64,000 nucleotides of DNA from Prorocentrum cordatum (GCA_963575745.1 CAUYUJ010020588.1:1-64000); one strand, 5' to 3'; shown: positions 22,062 through 33,067, counted from the first letter of the stretch. Notes: generated by a model not told the origin, from the letters alone. Numbers and translations: made by a program.

Positions 22062-24276
22062 TGAGCGATAGGTTGGCGCATCTGCAAGCCGAGATGCGCC
22101 AGGCAAATCTATCTCTGACGTGGTGGGATGGCATTCGCGGTCTCACTCTACGGCTAGACAAACTACGTGAGCTTGGGGCGCGGCCCGACTTATTGGAGAA
22201 ATGGCGAAATGGTCAAGCCTTGGGGGCTCAGCCAGCTGCGCCAAGGCATGTTCCCAACCAGCCGTCGCTTGCTCAGAATGATTCGTGGGCGTTGGCCGAG
22301 TGGAACAGATTAGAGCAACTCGGAAAAGTCTTCCTATTCCCGCGCGGACAGCGCCCACCAAGTCTCAACATCAATCCTTGTGCCCTCCTGCTCAAGCCCA
22401 GAGAGGGTGTGGACAGCTCGCTCCCAGAAGAGATCGATGGAAAGCACGTCTGATTTTGGATCTGCGGCGAGGTCGTGTGAATGAGCGGCTCCCGGAAGTT
22501 GGCGTTGCATACGAGACTTTGGACATGGCTGTGTCGCGCCTCCAGCACGGCAGCTTTGTGTTCGTCATCGACCTCCAGGATTGCTTCTTCAACTGGGGGG
22601 TCGACCCTGTCGACGCCGACCTCTTAGGATTTTATTGTCCAGCTCGCCGCCAATACGGCCGGTATGAATATCTGCCTTTCGGACTCGCTCCAGCTCCCGG
22701 CATGAACGATACCAGTATTAAGGAACTATTGCGTCTTCTTCGGTCCTCTCGCGAAGTGGACCTTCTTGATTTCGTGGACGACATGTTCGGAGAGGGACTC
22801 ACTGAAGAAATCGCATGGAACCGTTTGGAGTTGGCTGTGGATTTTTTCGCTGAAGTCGGCGTCCCTGTCAGCAGCAAGCCTACGGGAATCCGGCCTCCGT
22901 GCACGCGTCAGTGCTGGATCGGTAGATATTCGATTCCATCAATGCGGTGGTTACGGTATCTCAGGACAAATGTGAAGACATGCAAGGGCATCGCGGCTGT
23001 CTTGGAGCGCGACGATGCTCGCGAGCTCCGGGCCAAAGAGTTGTCGTCTGCGGCTGGTCTGGCTTCTCACTTGGGCGATATCCACAGGCAAGGCGTCGTC
23101 TACACCCTGTCTGGGCTGATCTCAACGCTGCAGGCGTGTACACGCTGTGGAGTCGCAGTCCTCAAGCTAATCCAGTGGTCCAGCTCTCTGAACTCAGCCG
23201 CAAAAACTTGGTGTGGAGTCTCCAAGCTCTGGCGTCTCCACCAAGGCGGGTGCTTCACAATCTGGCCGGGCAGCTCAGCAACCGGGGCCACAAGTCGCCA
23301 GAATACGGCCGTTGGTCTCAGCTTGCCCAGGAAGGCTCCATTCGCGTGGTCGAAACCGACGCGGCTGGATTGACAGGCTGGTCATATCACTTATGTCATT
23401 CGGGCGTCTCTGTGTCAGGTCTGTGGCCAAGTACATTGGCTGTGGACGAAGGCATACCGCTTGAAAAGATCGACATAAACTTTAAAGAGCTCTGGGTGAT
23501 TGTGAAGTGCATCGAAGATCAGCCCGCCGCATTTGCAGGCTGGCGCGTCTTGTTCCGTACCGACAATACATGCGCAGTTCATTGCACAAACGTGAGATAT
23601 GGAGCCATCCCAACGTTGGAAAAGTTAGCGGCGAAACTGGAATCTGCTAAAGCGGCGGGCCTCCTGCTGGGCTGTCGCGGCGCACATCAGCGGCGCAGCC
23701 AACAGAGCTGCGGATTTGGGCTCCCGGGATATGCAGTTCTCAGCGCGATGGAATTCCGACCCTTTTCGTACAGCATGTGTTGGGCCGCGAATTTTTGATG
23801 ATATCGTGTCGCGGACGGGCGTGTGTTTCACACTGGATTTGTTTGCAGATCGTGCAGGCCTTACATCAAAGGCCCCGATTTGGCATTCGCCAGAAAATTC
23901 GGCATTCGAGGCAACTCTGGCTGGAGAGACGGTCTGGGCACACCCGCCGAGAGAGCTTCTCAGAGCAACGCTAGAGTTTCTCAACCGCGCCCTCCAAGCA
24001 CCGGAGGCGCCCAAGATTGTTCTCCTGTGCCCCGAGGATAGAGGCGCCCCGTGGTTCCGACCACAGCTGCTTCAGGCATGGCACCGGATTCGGTCGTGGC
24101 CTGCCGGCTCGGACCTTTTCAGGTACCCTTCGGGCTCTGCGTTCTGCAGCGGCCCGAAGACTGACTTGCCTTACTTGCTACTGCAGAGCTGGGAGCCGAA
24201 CAGGCGCAAACGCAAGCGCGAGGAAAATGAACGCACATCCATTAGTGTGTCTTCGGGTTCTGCTTGTGACACATGA
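22062..24276 (+). pseudogene. DIRS-like RT-RNase H-methyltransferase polyprotein, frameshifted
   Basis: ATG 22062 (MSDRLAHLQ) follows the T-rich tract. RT blocks are RLILDLRRGRVNERL, FVIDLQDCFFNWGV (motif A Asp), YEYLPFGLAPAP (motif B) and LLDFVDDMFG (motif C). RNase H shows VETDAAG, FKELW and FRTDNT, then HISGAANRAADLGSRD. The last domain (about 23760-24200) has FTLDLFADRAG, VWAHPPREL and PWFRPQLL. This resembles the Dam-type N6-adenine methyltransferase that follows RNase H in DIRS elements, but with HPPR in place of an N/D-P-P-Y box. Frame changes near 22440, 23140 and 23690 break it, so it is inactive unless these are assembly errors. Confidence 0.8.
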
Positions 24277-24343
24277 GACGTACGTTTGCGGGCGCTGTCG
24301 GCGTCAGTTCTTTGCCTGCGTTCCCCAACTTAGCCCTCTTCGG

Positions 24344-24364
24344 CCGCAGCCGTTTCAGGTTCCC
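24344..24364 (+). promoter_or_regulatory. Weak SL-like sequence before the Gag-like gene of element C
   Basis: CCGCAGCCGTTTCAGGTTCC lies 64 bases before ATG 24429. I count about 12 of 21 matches to the dinoflagellate SL. It is weak alone, but occupies the same place as the better gag motif at 49912-49932. Confidence 0.25.
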
Positions 24365-24428
24365 TCTAGTGATAACAATTGCAACGCAACGACCTGTTTT
24401 CGTTCTGTCTTGTGTTTCCCACGGCACA

Positions 24429-25721
24429 ATGGCGGAAGCAGCGGCGCAGGCAGCCATCGTTGCCGCCCTCGAACCGACGGGCGCCATCATGACAGCGATC
24501 ACTGCCGAGATCACGAAGGCGTTCAATCAAGGGGAGGTCGGCGATCTCGCCATCACAGCCGGCGCCACTGCTGCTGCCAACACGCACTCGGTGCCCGCTG
24601 TGGTTACGGCTCTCAAGGACCCGGCTTCTGAACTGAGCAAAGCTGTGCAGGCCGAGTACGAGCGGCGGGCGGACACGGCCTTTCCGTACAGGGCCCGTCT
24701 GCGCCAGCTTTCGGTCGCCGAGTGGGAAGCTGCTTGGCGCGACCTCGTGGTGGATGCGGACCACCTCGCGTCCACCTTGAAAGCTGCCGAGCAGAATCCC
24801 GCGCTTGCTAACATCTGGGCGCTGTCCGCCGCCAACCCAGGCAACGCCGAGTTGGCCGAGCTCAAGCGGGCTTCCACGGTGCGCTATGCCGCCAAGTTGC
24901 GATGGAAAAGCTTGTGTTTCCCGGAGCAAGGCGGCTCTTGGGACCGGTTGAAGAACTACCTTACGGAGAAGGCGGATGCTCCGATCGACAATGTGAAGGC
25001 GCTCGCCCGGTCGCTCCTTATCCTCCTCAACTTGACGGAGCGCCGCTGCACAGTCGTGCAGTCGGCCAAGCGCACGGGCCCAGAGAAAGCGGCTTCTCAA
25101 AAGACCGCTCTTCTCCCATTGATGTACCATACGATCAAGCAGTACAAGAAGCGCACCACGAAGGCCAGCGCATCAGTGTCCCTGGAGCACGAGATTCTGC
25201 TGCGCGATTTCGCCCAGGACCTGATCTTGGGCGAGGCGGCGCTGGTGACTAGCCTGGCTACCAAAAGGTCCATCGACATCTCGGAGCTGTCGTCTGGCCA
25301 GGGGCTGTTCGAGGAAGAGGGCCAGCCAGCGGCGAAAGCCCAGCGTTCCTCAGGTGCTGGCCCTGGTGGCTCCTCCCCGGCAGGCGGCGGTGCTGCCAAA
25401 GACGCCGCCAAAGACCGGAAGCAGTTGGTCAGCCACCTCCTCAACGAGTTGTCGGCGCTGATCCCCAACAACCCCCCCAAGAAGCTCCAAGCGTGGATCG
25501 ACAGGCAGTACCAAGTCGATGATGCTCACCGCAGCGCTATGATGACGATCTTCAGCAATCACGTGTGTAAAAACTGTTTGATGGCAGGCAAAGGCATCGT
25601 GAAGCACACCCTGAGGAAGTGCCGCGAGCTCAAGAACCCGTGCCTCCTCCCGTGCACCAAGTGCACGGGCGCGGGTAGGACCACCAACGTCGTGCATTGG
25701 ATGGCAGATTGCAAGTGCTAG
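24429..25721 (+). CDS. Gag-like protein with two C-terminal zinc knuckles (element C)
   Basis: ATG 24429 begins MAEAAAQAAIVAALEP and the frame is intact for 430 residues. The body is mainly helical-looking and Ala-rich with no domain I can name. A Gly/Ser/Ala-rich linker lies near residues 305-325. Two Cys/His motifs sit at the end, C-x2-C-x9-H-x4-C then C-x2-C-x10-H-x4-C, as in nucleocapsid zinc knuckles, so binding of the element RNA is likely. It lies between the RT polyprotein and the YR of the same element, an unusual position for Gag. An alternative is an accessory ORF that is not a capsid protein. It does not resemble the Gags of E1, E2 or E4. Confidence 0.6.
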   Translation: MAEAAAQAAIVAALEPTGAIMTAITAEITKAFNQGEVGDLAITAGATAAANTHSVPAVVTALKDPASELSKAVQAEYERRADTAFPYRARLRQLSVAEWEAAWRDLVVDADHLASTLKAAEQNPALANIWALSAANPGNAELAELKRASTVRYAAKLRWKSLCFPEQGGSWDRLKNYLTEKADAPIDNVKALARSLLILLNLTERRCTVVQSAKRTGPEKAASQKTALLPLMYHTIKQYKKRTTKASASVSLEHEILLRDFAQDLILGEAALVTSLATKRSIDISELSSGQGLFEEEGQPAAKAQRSSGAGPGGSSPAGGGAAKDAAKDRKQLVSHLLNELSALIPNNPPKKLQAWIDRQYQVDDAHRSAMMTIFSNHVCKNCLMAGKGIVKHTLRKCRELKNPCLLPCTKCTGAGRTTNVVHWMADCKC

Positions 25722-25800
25722 AGTGAGGTCCCAGCACCGCGTAGCTCGGGGCGGAAATTTGGAACCCCAAGGTTCGTCCCGTTCTAGCTTCTCTGACTCA

Positions 25801-25820
25801 CGGTAGCCATCCTGCTCAGG
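25801..25820 (+). promoter_or_regulatory. SL-like sequence in the Gag-YR spacer of element C
   Basis: CGGTAGCCATCCTGCTCAGG matches about 16 of 21 SL positions with one gap. It lies 80 bases after the Gag stop and 232 bases before the YR start, so the spacer holds two SL-like motifs. Confidence 0.4.
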
Positions 25821-26029
25821 GATACGCCCCCAGCAACTTTCATATTTCTTCCGTGCACGGCCTCTCGTGTACATAACCTTTGCGAAATACAGCTCCATAT
25901 TGCATCTCGTACGCCGCTCTGTTATTGCGACCGAGAGCGTGCCGAGACTTGTGAAAAATTGCCTCTATGGGGTGTCCGCTCACGTGTGCCGCTTCGTTCC
26001 CTCGTGAACGAGCTATTTATATCGCTTCT

Positions 26030-26050
26030 CCGTAGCCAGGGATGCTCGAG
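26030..26050 (+). promoter_or_regulatory. SL-like sequence directly before the YR start (element C)
   Basis: The motif starts CCGTAGCCAGGGATGCTCGA and ends two bases before ATG 26053. Its first nine bases equal the SL start. I count 15 of 21 ungapped matches. Confidence 0.55.
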
Positions 26051-26052
26051 TT

Positions 26053-27436
26053 ATGGAAGACCACGTTCACAGGAATGATTTCGCAGACAATGTTCCCGTG
26101 GGCTCTTCCGCCGCTCGAGAGCTGATCCTGGCGCCCGTGGCTGTTGTGCGCGCGCCGACGTCCCCTCGGCAGAGCGCGCGCCCGGAAGCGGTCGCCCTGG
26201 TGCACGCCGAGCCCCCTGACCCGCCGTTGCCTTCGCGGCGGCAAGCGGGAGTTAGCAGCGGCGGCGGCGGCTCGCAGACGCTCCTGGGTTTCATCGCCAA
26301 CAGCAGGGCCGCACAGGGCGGTTCTCTTGTCCCACCGGACAGCCATGGCGATCGAAGGCTTCAGGGGCCTCAGCTGGAATTACCTTTTCTGGCAGAGGAC
26401 TGCGCCCCGGCCACGCTCGTGGCGCGCCAAACAGCTGCTGCGTGCATACGCGAGTGCTTGGAAGCCGCTTGGGAACAGAGCACAAGGGTTCGCTACGACG
26501 CTACACTGCGGGGTCTGGTGAGCACGCGGGAGTTGGACACCAAGTTGCCGTTGCTCCCCTGCGATTCGGACGAGAAACTGATGCTCATCTTCTCGGCGCT
26601 CGTGCGGCAGCCCTGGGGCTCCGTCGCCGCAGCAAAAGCAGGCGTCCGAGCATGGCATATCGAAAGAGATCTTTTGCATACTTTCGAGCGGGCGTGGACG
26701 CCTCGGGCAGTTCTGGCGCGGATTGAAAAAGCTTGCAGACCATTCTTTGCGCCGTGCTAAGCGGCCAATCTCTCTTGCAGAGTTGGGGGTAGTACAGCGC
26801 AAGCGTCTCGCGCAGGTCTCTCCTGCAGGCATCCGGGACGCTGCTATGGCGGGGTTCGCCTTCTTTGGTATGCGGCGTTTCGCAGAAGTCCAGGCACTTC
26901 TGCTCGAAGACATCGAAGATCAAGGCACGGCAATACAATGCCGGATCCGGCGCCAGAAAAACGACCCCTTCGGCGAGGGCTTGCTCGTCTGGATCCCCGA
27001 GCTACCGCCGCTCGGGCCCCTGTGCCCTGCGAAGCTGTTCCGGGCTTGGGTGTCCCAGAGGGCGGCGCTGCGGCAGGAGGACACCGGCGTGCTGTTTTGT
27101 GTCACAGGCATAGCGGCCTTGAAACCAGTCTCTGCGGACTCATTCAGGCGCATGCTGTCCCGCCACATGCACGATTCGCAGATCGGCACGCACAGCCTGC
27201 GCAAGGGCGGCGCCCAGTGGTGGAAACACGCCGCTTCTCTGCCGGAGGAACTCGTGCAGGGCCAGGGCGGCTGGGCATCTCTGGACGTGATGCGGAATTT
27301 TTACACGAAATTCTCCGCGCACGCTCGGAAGCAGCGCCTCCTGGAGGCAGCGCAGGCCGCGTGTTCGGCCACGCCTCGGCCGGCAGACAGCTTGCCTAAT
27401 CTGTGCAGGCTCCCGGTTTGGCAGCGCCCGTTATAG
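26053..27436 (+). pseudogene. DIRS-type tyrosine recombinase (element C), one frameshift
   Basis: This would integrate the element. ATG 26053 begins MEDHVHRNDFADNV. A Pro/Ala-rich N-terminus precedes a core-binding-like helical region (TRVRYDATLRGL onward). The frame changes near 26720. The catalytic half reads FFGMRRFAEVQAL (first Arg), THSLRKGGAQWW (H-x-x-R), GQGGWASLDVM (Trp in the second His/Trp position) and RNFYTKF (Tyr). This is the ordinary YR layout and lacks the Cys motif of the A, B, E1, E2 and E4 enzymes, so it belongs to a separate YR branch. Just 3', near 27466-27480, GAGGAAAATCTCCTG resembles a terminal half site. Confidence 0.8.
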
Positions 27437-27540
27437 AGAACTGCCTTGATCGATCAGGACTGTAGAGGAAAATCTCCTGTCGAACTCCCGGCAGGTCAGG
27501 TGACCATATCTGCGTCGCGCTTCGCGCTTGCACTGTGCAC

Positions 27541-28384
27541 TGTGGGCCTCGTATGGGTTGGTGGCCGCCCTTCGTCGGGTGCGCCGCCGTGGCCTGCGAC
27601 AGACGCAGCACTCCCGACGAGCCACGGCCAGTGGCAATCGGATTTCCCTTACGCACGCTTCGCGTCGCCCTGTCTGTGTTCCGGGGGTTTCGGGGGTTCG
27701 GTGGTCCCCGGGGCTCCACGAAAGCTGCCAAGGGATTGTGGTGTGAAGCGGAAAGCGTAGTTTCTTAGGAGGCTATGCATTCGGGAAGCGAGGTTTTCGC
27801 GGACACCCATTCTCCTCCTAAATTCCTCCTTCTCTTCTCCTTACCTCAACGCGCGCAGGCCCGGGGGGTGGTGCCGCGCGTCTCGCGGTCCCTCCCGCCC
27901 ACCCTGTGTGGCGTGTCGTGCTGGTCGCAATCCGTCTCCCTTCGGGGGGTTGGTGGCCGCCCCTCGTCGGGTGCGCCGCCGTGGCCTGCGACAGACGCAG
28001 CACTCCCGACGAGCCACGGCCAGTGGCAAGCGGATTTCCCTTACGCACGCTTCGCGTCGCCCTGTCTGTGTTCCGGGGGTTTCGGGGGTTCGGTGGTCCC
28101 CGGGGCTCCACGAAAGCTTGCAGAGGACGCAGTTTGCCTCGAATGGTGCCTGCAGCAGCGGCTCTTCAGCCGCTGACTCAAATACCATCCACAAACTTTC
28201 TTTTGCCTCTGTGGGGTAGGTGGCTCTCCCTTGCGGAGGCGCTGCCGTGGCCTGTGGCAGATGCAGCACCCCCAAAAGAGCCACACTTCGTGGCATTGAA
28301 GTTTTTCTCCTGCACGCTTCGCGTCTGCCAAGTCTGGAGAGAGAAGGTGCGAAGCGGAAAGCGGAGCTTCTGAGGAGGCTGTGC
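27541..28384. repeat. Duplicated module block
   Basis: A module of about 180 bases (ggttggtggccgccc through ggggctccacgaaagct) occurs at about 27556-27730 and again at about 27947-28120. A related gtaggtggctctcccttgc module occurs at 28217, 29430 and 15241. The open frames follow the duplication and are not genes. Confidence 0.65.
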
Positions 28385-29370
28385 ATTCGGGAAGCAAGGT
28401 TTTCGCGGGCACCCTTCGTTCTCCATCTGCTTCGCTCCAGGCTGGTTGGTTGGTTGGCATTGGCTGATCAGGAGTGTCTTTGCATCGATTCTCTCCAGGC
28501 TGATCATTGCCTGTCCAAGAGTTACCTCTTGTTACTTTTCCATTGCTTTTGAATCGATGGATTCCTTGCGCGCAGGCCCAGGGGATGCTGCCGCGCGTCT
28601 CGCGGTCCCTCTGGTTGGGGTTCGGATCGTCCCCACGCAGCCGAGATCCACGTCCTCTGTCGACGCAGTCCCCGCGTTCTCTGTCTTGGGGCGCTCGGGC
28701 CAGATCTCGTCGCTCATTGCTCGGCAATCCTGGGGCGCTCAGGCGCCGCTCGCGCAGAGCGGCATGGTGCTGTGCATCTTGGGTCGCGGTGTGCGGTCGG
28801 CCGCTGCGCCGGCGCACCGTGCGCTCAGTTGCGGGACCAAGCAACCCTGTGACGCTCAGGTGCCGTCCGCTCGCGCTGAGCGGCATGGAGCTATGCATCT
28901 TGGGTCGCGGTGTGCGGTCGGTCGCTGCGCCGGCGCACCGTGCGCTCAGTTGCGGGACCAAGCAACCCTGTGACGCTCAGGTGCCGTCCGCTCGCGCAGA
29001 GCGGCACGGAGCTGTGCATCTTGGGTCGCGGTGTGTCGCCCGTCGCGCTGTCGCACCGTGCGCTCAGTTGCGCGACCAAGCAACCCTGTGACGCTCAGGC
29101 GCCGTCCGCTCGCGCAGAGCGGCATGGAGCTGTGCATCTTGGGTCGCGGTGTGCGGTCGGCCGCTGCGCCGGCGCACTGTGCGCTCAGTTTTTCGCAACC
29201 AAGCAACCCTGTGGCGCTCAGGTGCCGTCCACTCGCGCAGAGCGGCTCGGAGCTGATATTCTGATGTGCTTTCATTGTTTCTCTTGTCTTGCTATTTTGT
29301 TATCGCTTTTCCTTGCTCGTTATTTTTCTCGCGCGCGGGCTTGGGTTGGTTTGGGCTGCACTTCTCGCGG
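28385..29370. repeat. 1-kb copy of the 15340-16330 satellite segment
   Basis: Nearly base-for-base the same as 15340-16330, including the satellite units, the gcgctcagtttttcgcaacc variant and the gatattctgatgtgctttc end. This is a recent segmental or mobile duplication about 13 kb apart. Confidence 0.75.
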
Positions 29371-29640
29371 TCCCTCCCGCCCTCCCCGCGTGGCGAACGT
29401 GCTGGCCGCAATCCGCTTCCCTTCGGGGGGGTAGGTGGCTCTCCCTTGCGGAGGCGCTGCCGTGGCCTGTGGCAGATGCAGCACCCCCAAAAGAGCCACA
29501 CTTCGTGGCATTGAAGTTTTTCTCCTGCACGCTTCGCGTCTGCCAAGTCTGGAGAGAGAAGGTGCGAAGCGGAAACCACACTTCGTGGCATTGAAGTTTT
29601 ATCCTGCACGCTTCTCGTCTGCCAAGTCTGGAGAGAGAAG
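29371..29640. repeat. Short module with two copies of cacttcgtggcattgaag
   Basis: The stretch cacttcgtggcattgaag through ggtgcgaagcgga occurs at about 29498-29573 and again at 29578-29652. It also occurs once near 28286. Confidence 0.6.
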
Positions 29641-30480
29641 GGGCGAAGCGGAAAACTGGGAACGCCTGCGGCAGAATACGCAAATCGCGTCCCGAATGCA
29701 CAGAATCGCGCTCCGATCGCAATGCTGGGCGCGCGTGCGCCCGAATGCACGTAGTCGCGTCCCGATTGGCATCTCCAGCGCGCTTGCGTCCCAGTGCGCG
29801 GACTCGCGCTGCCATTGCGAGAAGGCGCGCTAGCGTCCAAATGTGCCAACTCCCGCATCAATCGCAATTCCGGACGCCCCTGCGCGCAAACGCGTAGGTT
29901 CGGGATCCGATTGCGGATGCAGGCGCGTCTGCGCCTGACTGCGCGGCATCACCCGAATCACGTTTCTATTGCGTTCCGAGCCGCTTGCGACCGACAGCGT
30001 GAGCCCATGCGCCTGCGCACAAACGCGCACGGAATTTTTCCGATTGCAATTCCAAGCGCCTGCGCGCCAGAATGCGCCGGATCGCGCTTCGATCGCAATT
30101 GCGAGCAAGCCTGTTTCGAAACATTCGAATGTGTGTGCTCCGATTGCGGCTTCCGGCACGCCTGCGCCCGTATGCTTGGCAGCACGCTCCGATTGCCGTT
30201 CTGGGCGCGCATGCGCTAATATGCACGGAATCGCATGCCGAATGCGATTCCTGGCGCGCTTGCGTCCGAGTGCGCGGAATCGTGCTCCGATGGCGATTTC
30301 AGACGTGCCGCCAACCGAATGCGGTTTCCCGTGCTCCGATCGCAGTTCCGGTCCCGCCTGCGTCCGAAGCTACGGAGGACGCACCGACCCTCGGTCAAGC
30401 GCGACTACTGCCATCAGCGAATCACATGCACAGTTACGGCTCGGCGCCGCGACAGAGGAGCAAGAGAGACAATGATGAGC
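29641..30480. repeat. Degenerate array, roughly 50-base units
   Basis: Repeated cgcgcctgcgcccgaatgc and tcgcgctccgattgc phrases at irregular spacing. No gene. Confidence 0.6.
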
Positions 30481-31825
30481 GCCACTTTGGGCGATCATGG
30501 TCAAGTGGGCGGACGCAGAGAAGTCGCATCACCGCTTTTGCGCCAGATTGCGCGGATTCGCGCTCCGTTTGCAATTTCTGGGCGCTTCTGCGCCAGATTG
30601 CGTGAATGCGCCCATCGATTCCAGTTCCAGGCGCGCCGGCGCCAGATACCCCAGAATGGCGCGCGCATCGCAATCCTGGGCGCGCCTGCGCCAGATTGCG
30701 CATCGTTTGCAATGCCAGACGCGCCCGCGCCAGATTGCGCGGAAACGCGCTCGCATTGCTATTCTGGGCGCGTCTGCGCCAGATTGGGCGGAATCGTGTT
30801 CGGTTGCAATGTGTGTCCCAGATTGCGCGGATTCGCGCTCTGCTTGCAACTGCGGGCGCTGCTGCGCGAGATTGCGCGAATTCGCGCTCGGACTGCGACC
30901 TTAGACGTGTCTGCGCCAGATTGCGCGGAACCGCGCAATACACAGCGCGCCTGCGCCAGATTACGCGGAATCGCGCTCGCATTGCAATTCCGCGCGCGCC
31001 TGCGCCAGATTCCGCGGATTCGCTCCGCTTGCAATTCTGGGCAGGATGGTGCGGATTCGCGCACTGATTGCAATTCCAGTTGCGCCTGCGCCAGATTGCG
31101 CGAATGTGCGCGACGATTGCAATTGCAGGCGCCCCCGCGCCAGATTGCGCAGAATCGCGCATGCGTTGCAATTCTGCGGCCGCCTACGCCAGATTGCGCG
31201 GATTCGGGCTCCGCTTGAATTACTGGGCGCGCATGCGGCAGATGCTGGATTCGCGCGCCGATTGCAATCCCAAGCGCTCCCGCGCCAGATAGCGCGGAAT
31301 CGCGCTCGCATTACAATTCCGGGTGAGCTTGCACCAGATTGCGCAGAACCGCGTTCGTTTGCAATCCTGGGCCCGATTGCGCGGATTCGCGTTGCCTTTG
31401 CTAGTTCGGGCGCTGCTGCGCCAGATTGCGCGACTTCACGCACAGATTGCGATTCCAGACACGTCTGAGCCAGATTGCGCGGAAATGCGCTCGCATTGCA
31501 GTTCCAGGCGCGCTGCGCGGATTTGCGCCTCGTTTGCAACATAGGCGCACCTGCGCCAGATTGCGCGGCCCCTGCGCCAGAAGGCTCGGATTTGCGCTCT
31601 GTCTGCAGCTACGGCTGTCCTCAGCCAGATTGCGCGAATTCGCGCACCAATTGCGGTTTCAGACGCGTCTGCGCCGAAATGCGTTCGACCCAGCGCGCCT
31701 GGGCAAGATTGCGCGGAATCGGGCTCGCATTGCGATTGCGGCGCTCCTGCGCGGGAGGATTCGCGCCCTGACTGCAACATTGGGCGCGCCGGCGCCAGCT
31801 TGCATGGAATCGTGCTTTGCAAACT
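30481..31825. repeat. Tandem array of roughly 48-base units (CTGCGCCAGATTGCGCGG family)
   Basis: CTGCGCCAGATTGCGCGG followed by aatcgcgctcgcattgcaat recurs about 25 times. Frames on both strands are open through much of the array. By position it may be the leader satellite of N2. Confidence 0.75.
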
Positions 31826-33067
31826 CGGTCGGTGGCTTGCACCGACCTGTCGGGAGGATACATCCGGACACGCGAACGCACGCAGAACTGCCCGACGTGC
31901 GGGCCCACCACGACTTGCCGGAATACAAAACACAAACGACGTGCAGATAGAGTACCTCCCTGCGGAAACGAAAAGGCTCCCGACTGGCGGAGCTATCCCA
32001 GAACTGCGGCCATAATCACTACAAGACCTGCGGGCTGACCCCCTCCCAAGGGACAAGACGCGGCCCAACCTGCGAGCGCATGAGCCCACCTGCGGCCACG
32101 CACGAAATGGTACGGCAAAAGCTGGTGCCCGACCTGCGGGTGCACCCTCCCGACCTGCGGCAATACGTGGCAGCAGCAACCGGTGCCCGACCTGCGGGTG
32201 CACGCCCCTGTCCCGCGGAGCCAGCTGCTGTCCCCACATCGGAACCTTCTGCCGGCTGGTTCGCTTGGCCAGCCACCGGCAGGAACCATAATACCGCCTT
32301 GGACACAGCTGCCGCGCCGTCGGCACGCCCCTTGCCGAACAGTGCGCCCCCTTGCTCCTTGCTTAGGAGCTGTGCAGAGCAGCCTGCCGCACGACTGCTG
32401 CACTGTTCCCACGTGGGAACCTTCTGCCGGCTGGTTCGCTTGGCCAGCCACCGGCAGGAACAGGGATCACCGGCATTGCCTCAGAGGAGGTTGCCTCGCC
32501 CGAGCCGCGTCCAGGGGTCCTCGGCATTGCCCAAGTCAGGTTGCCTCGCCCTTGGACAAGAAGGGGATCACTGGCATTGCCCAAGTAAGGTTGCCTCACA
32601 CCCTCCTTGCCACCAAAACCGACGACGAGAGAGCGCCGGCGGTTGCGGCGCCGCCAGCTCTCCGATCCTGCGGGAGCCGCCTCCTCCCACCGCGGCGTGC
32701 CCCCCAGCTCCCTACTCGTGCAGGAAGCTGGGCACCCTGCACATCCTTGCAGAAAGGCTTTCCCCCGGGGGAGCCTTCTCCCGTGCCTTGCTGGAGTCTT
32801 GCCGTTGACCAGCCAGCCAGCCAGGAGGAGGAAGGTGGAGGCGAGCGGGAGGTGAAGCCGCTCGGGCGTGTGAGCCGCACGCCCCCTCTTCGAGGCAACG
32901 AAGCATAGGGCAGTTGCGCCTGCAGCCCACGGCGCTCCACGGCGCATTCATAGAGAATTGCAAAGAGGCGAAGAGGCCAGAAGGCGAAGAGGCACGCATT
33001 TGGCACCGGTCACCTTGGGAGATTTTCCTGCCCCCCAAACCGCTGCGCGATTTAGGTGCTATGAAAA
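31826..33067 (-). mobile_element. N2: 5' end of a coding-less YR-type element
   Basis: The segment from about 32818 to 33067 matches N1's A1 (2210-2452), including the half hairpin GAGATTTTCCTGCCCC at 33019. It ends against element B. To the left lie short repeats such as cccgacctgcgg (32131-32200). A 55-base tract is duplicated at about 32233-32288 and 32404-32462. No Gag, RT or YR is seen. The left boundary is not found and may lie in or beyond the satellites. Confidence 0.5.
32478..32602 (-). repeat. Three-unit leader repeat shared with E3
   Basis: Read on the minus strand, GGCAACCT..GGGCAATGCC occurs three times at about 50-60-base spacing. The same three-unit module in the same order occurs at 54198-54345 on the plus strand of E3, also near the A1 end. 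Confidence 0.65.
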
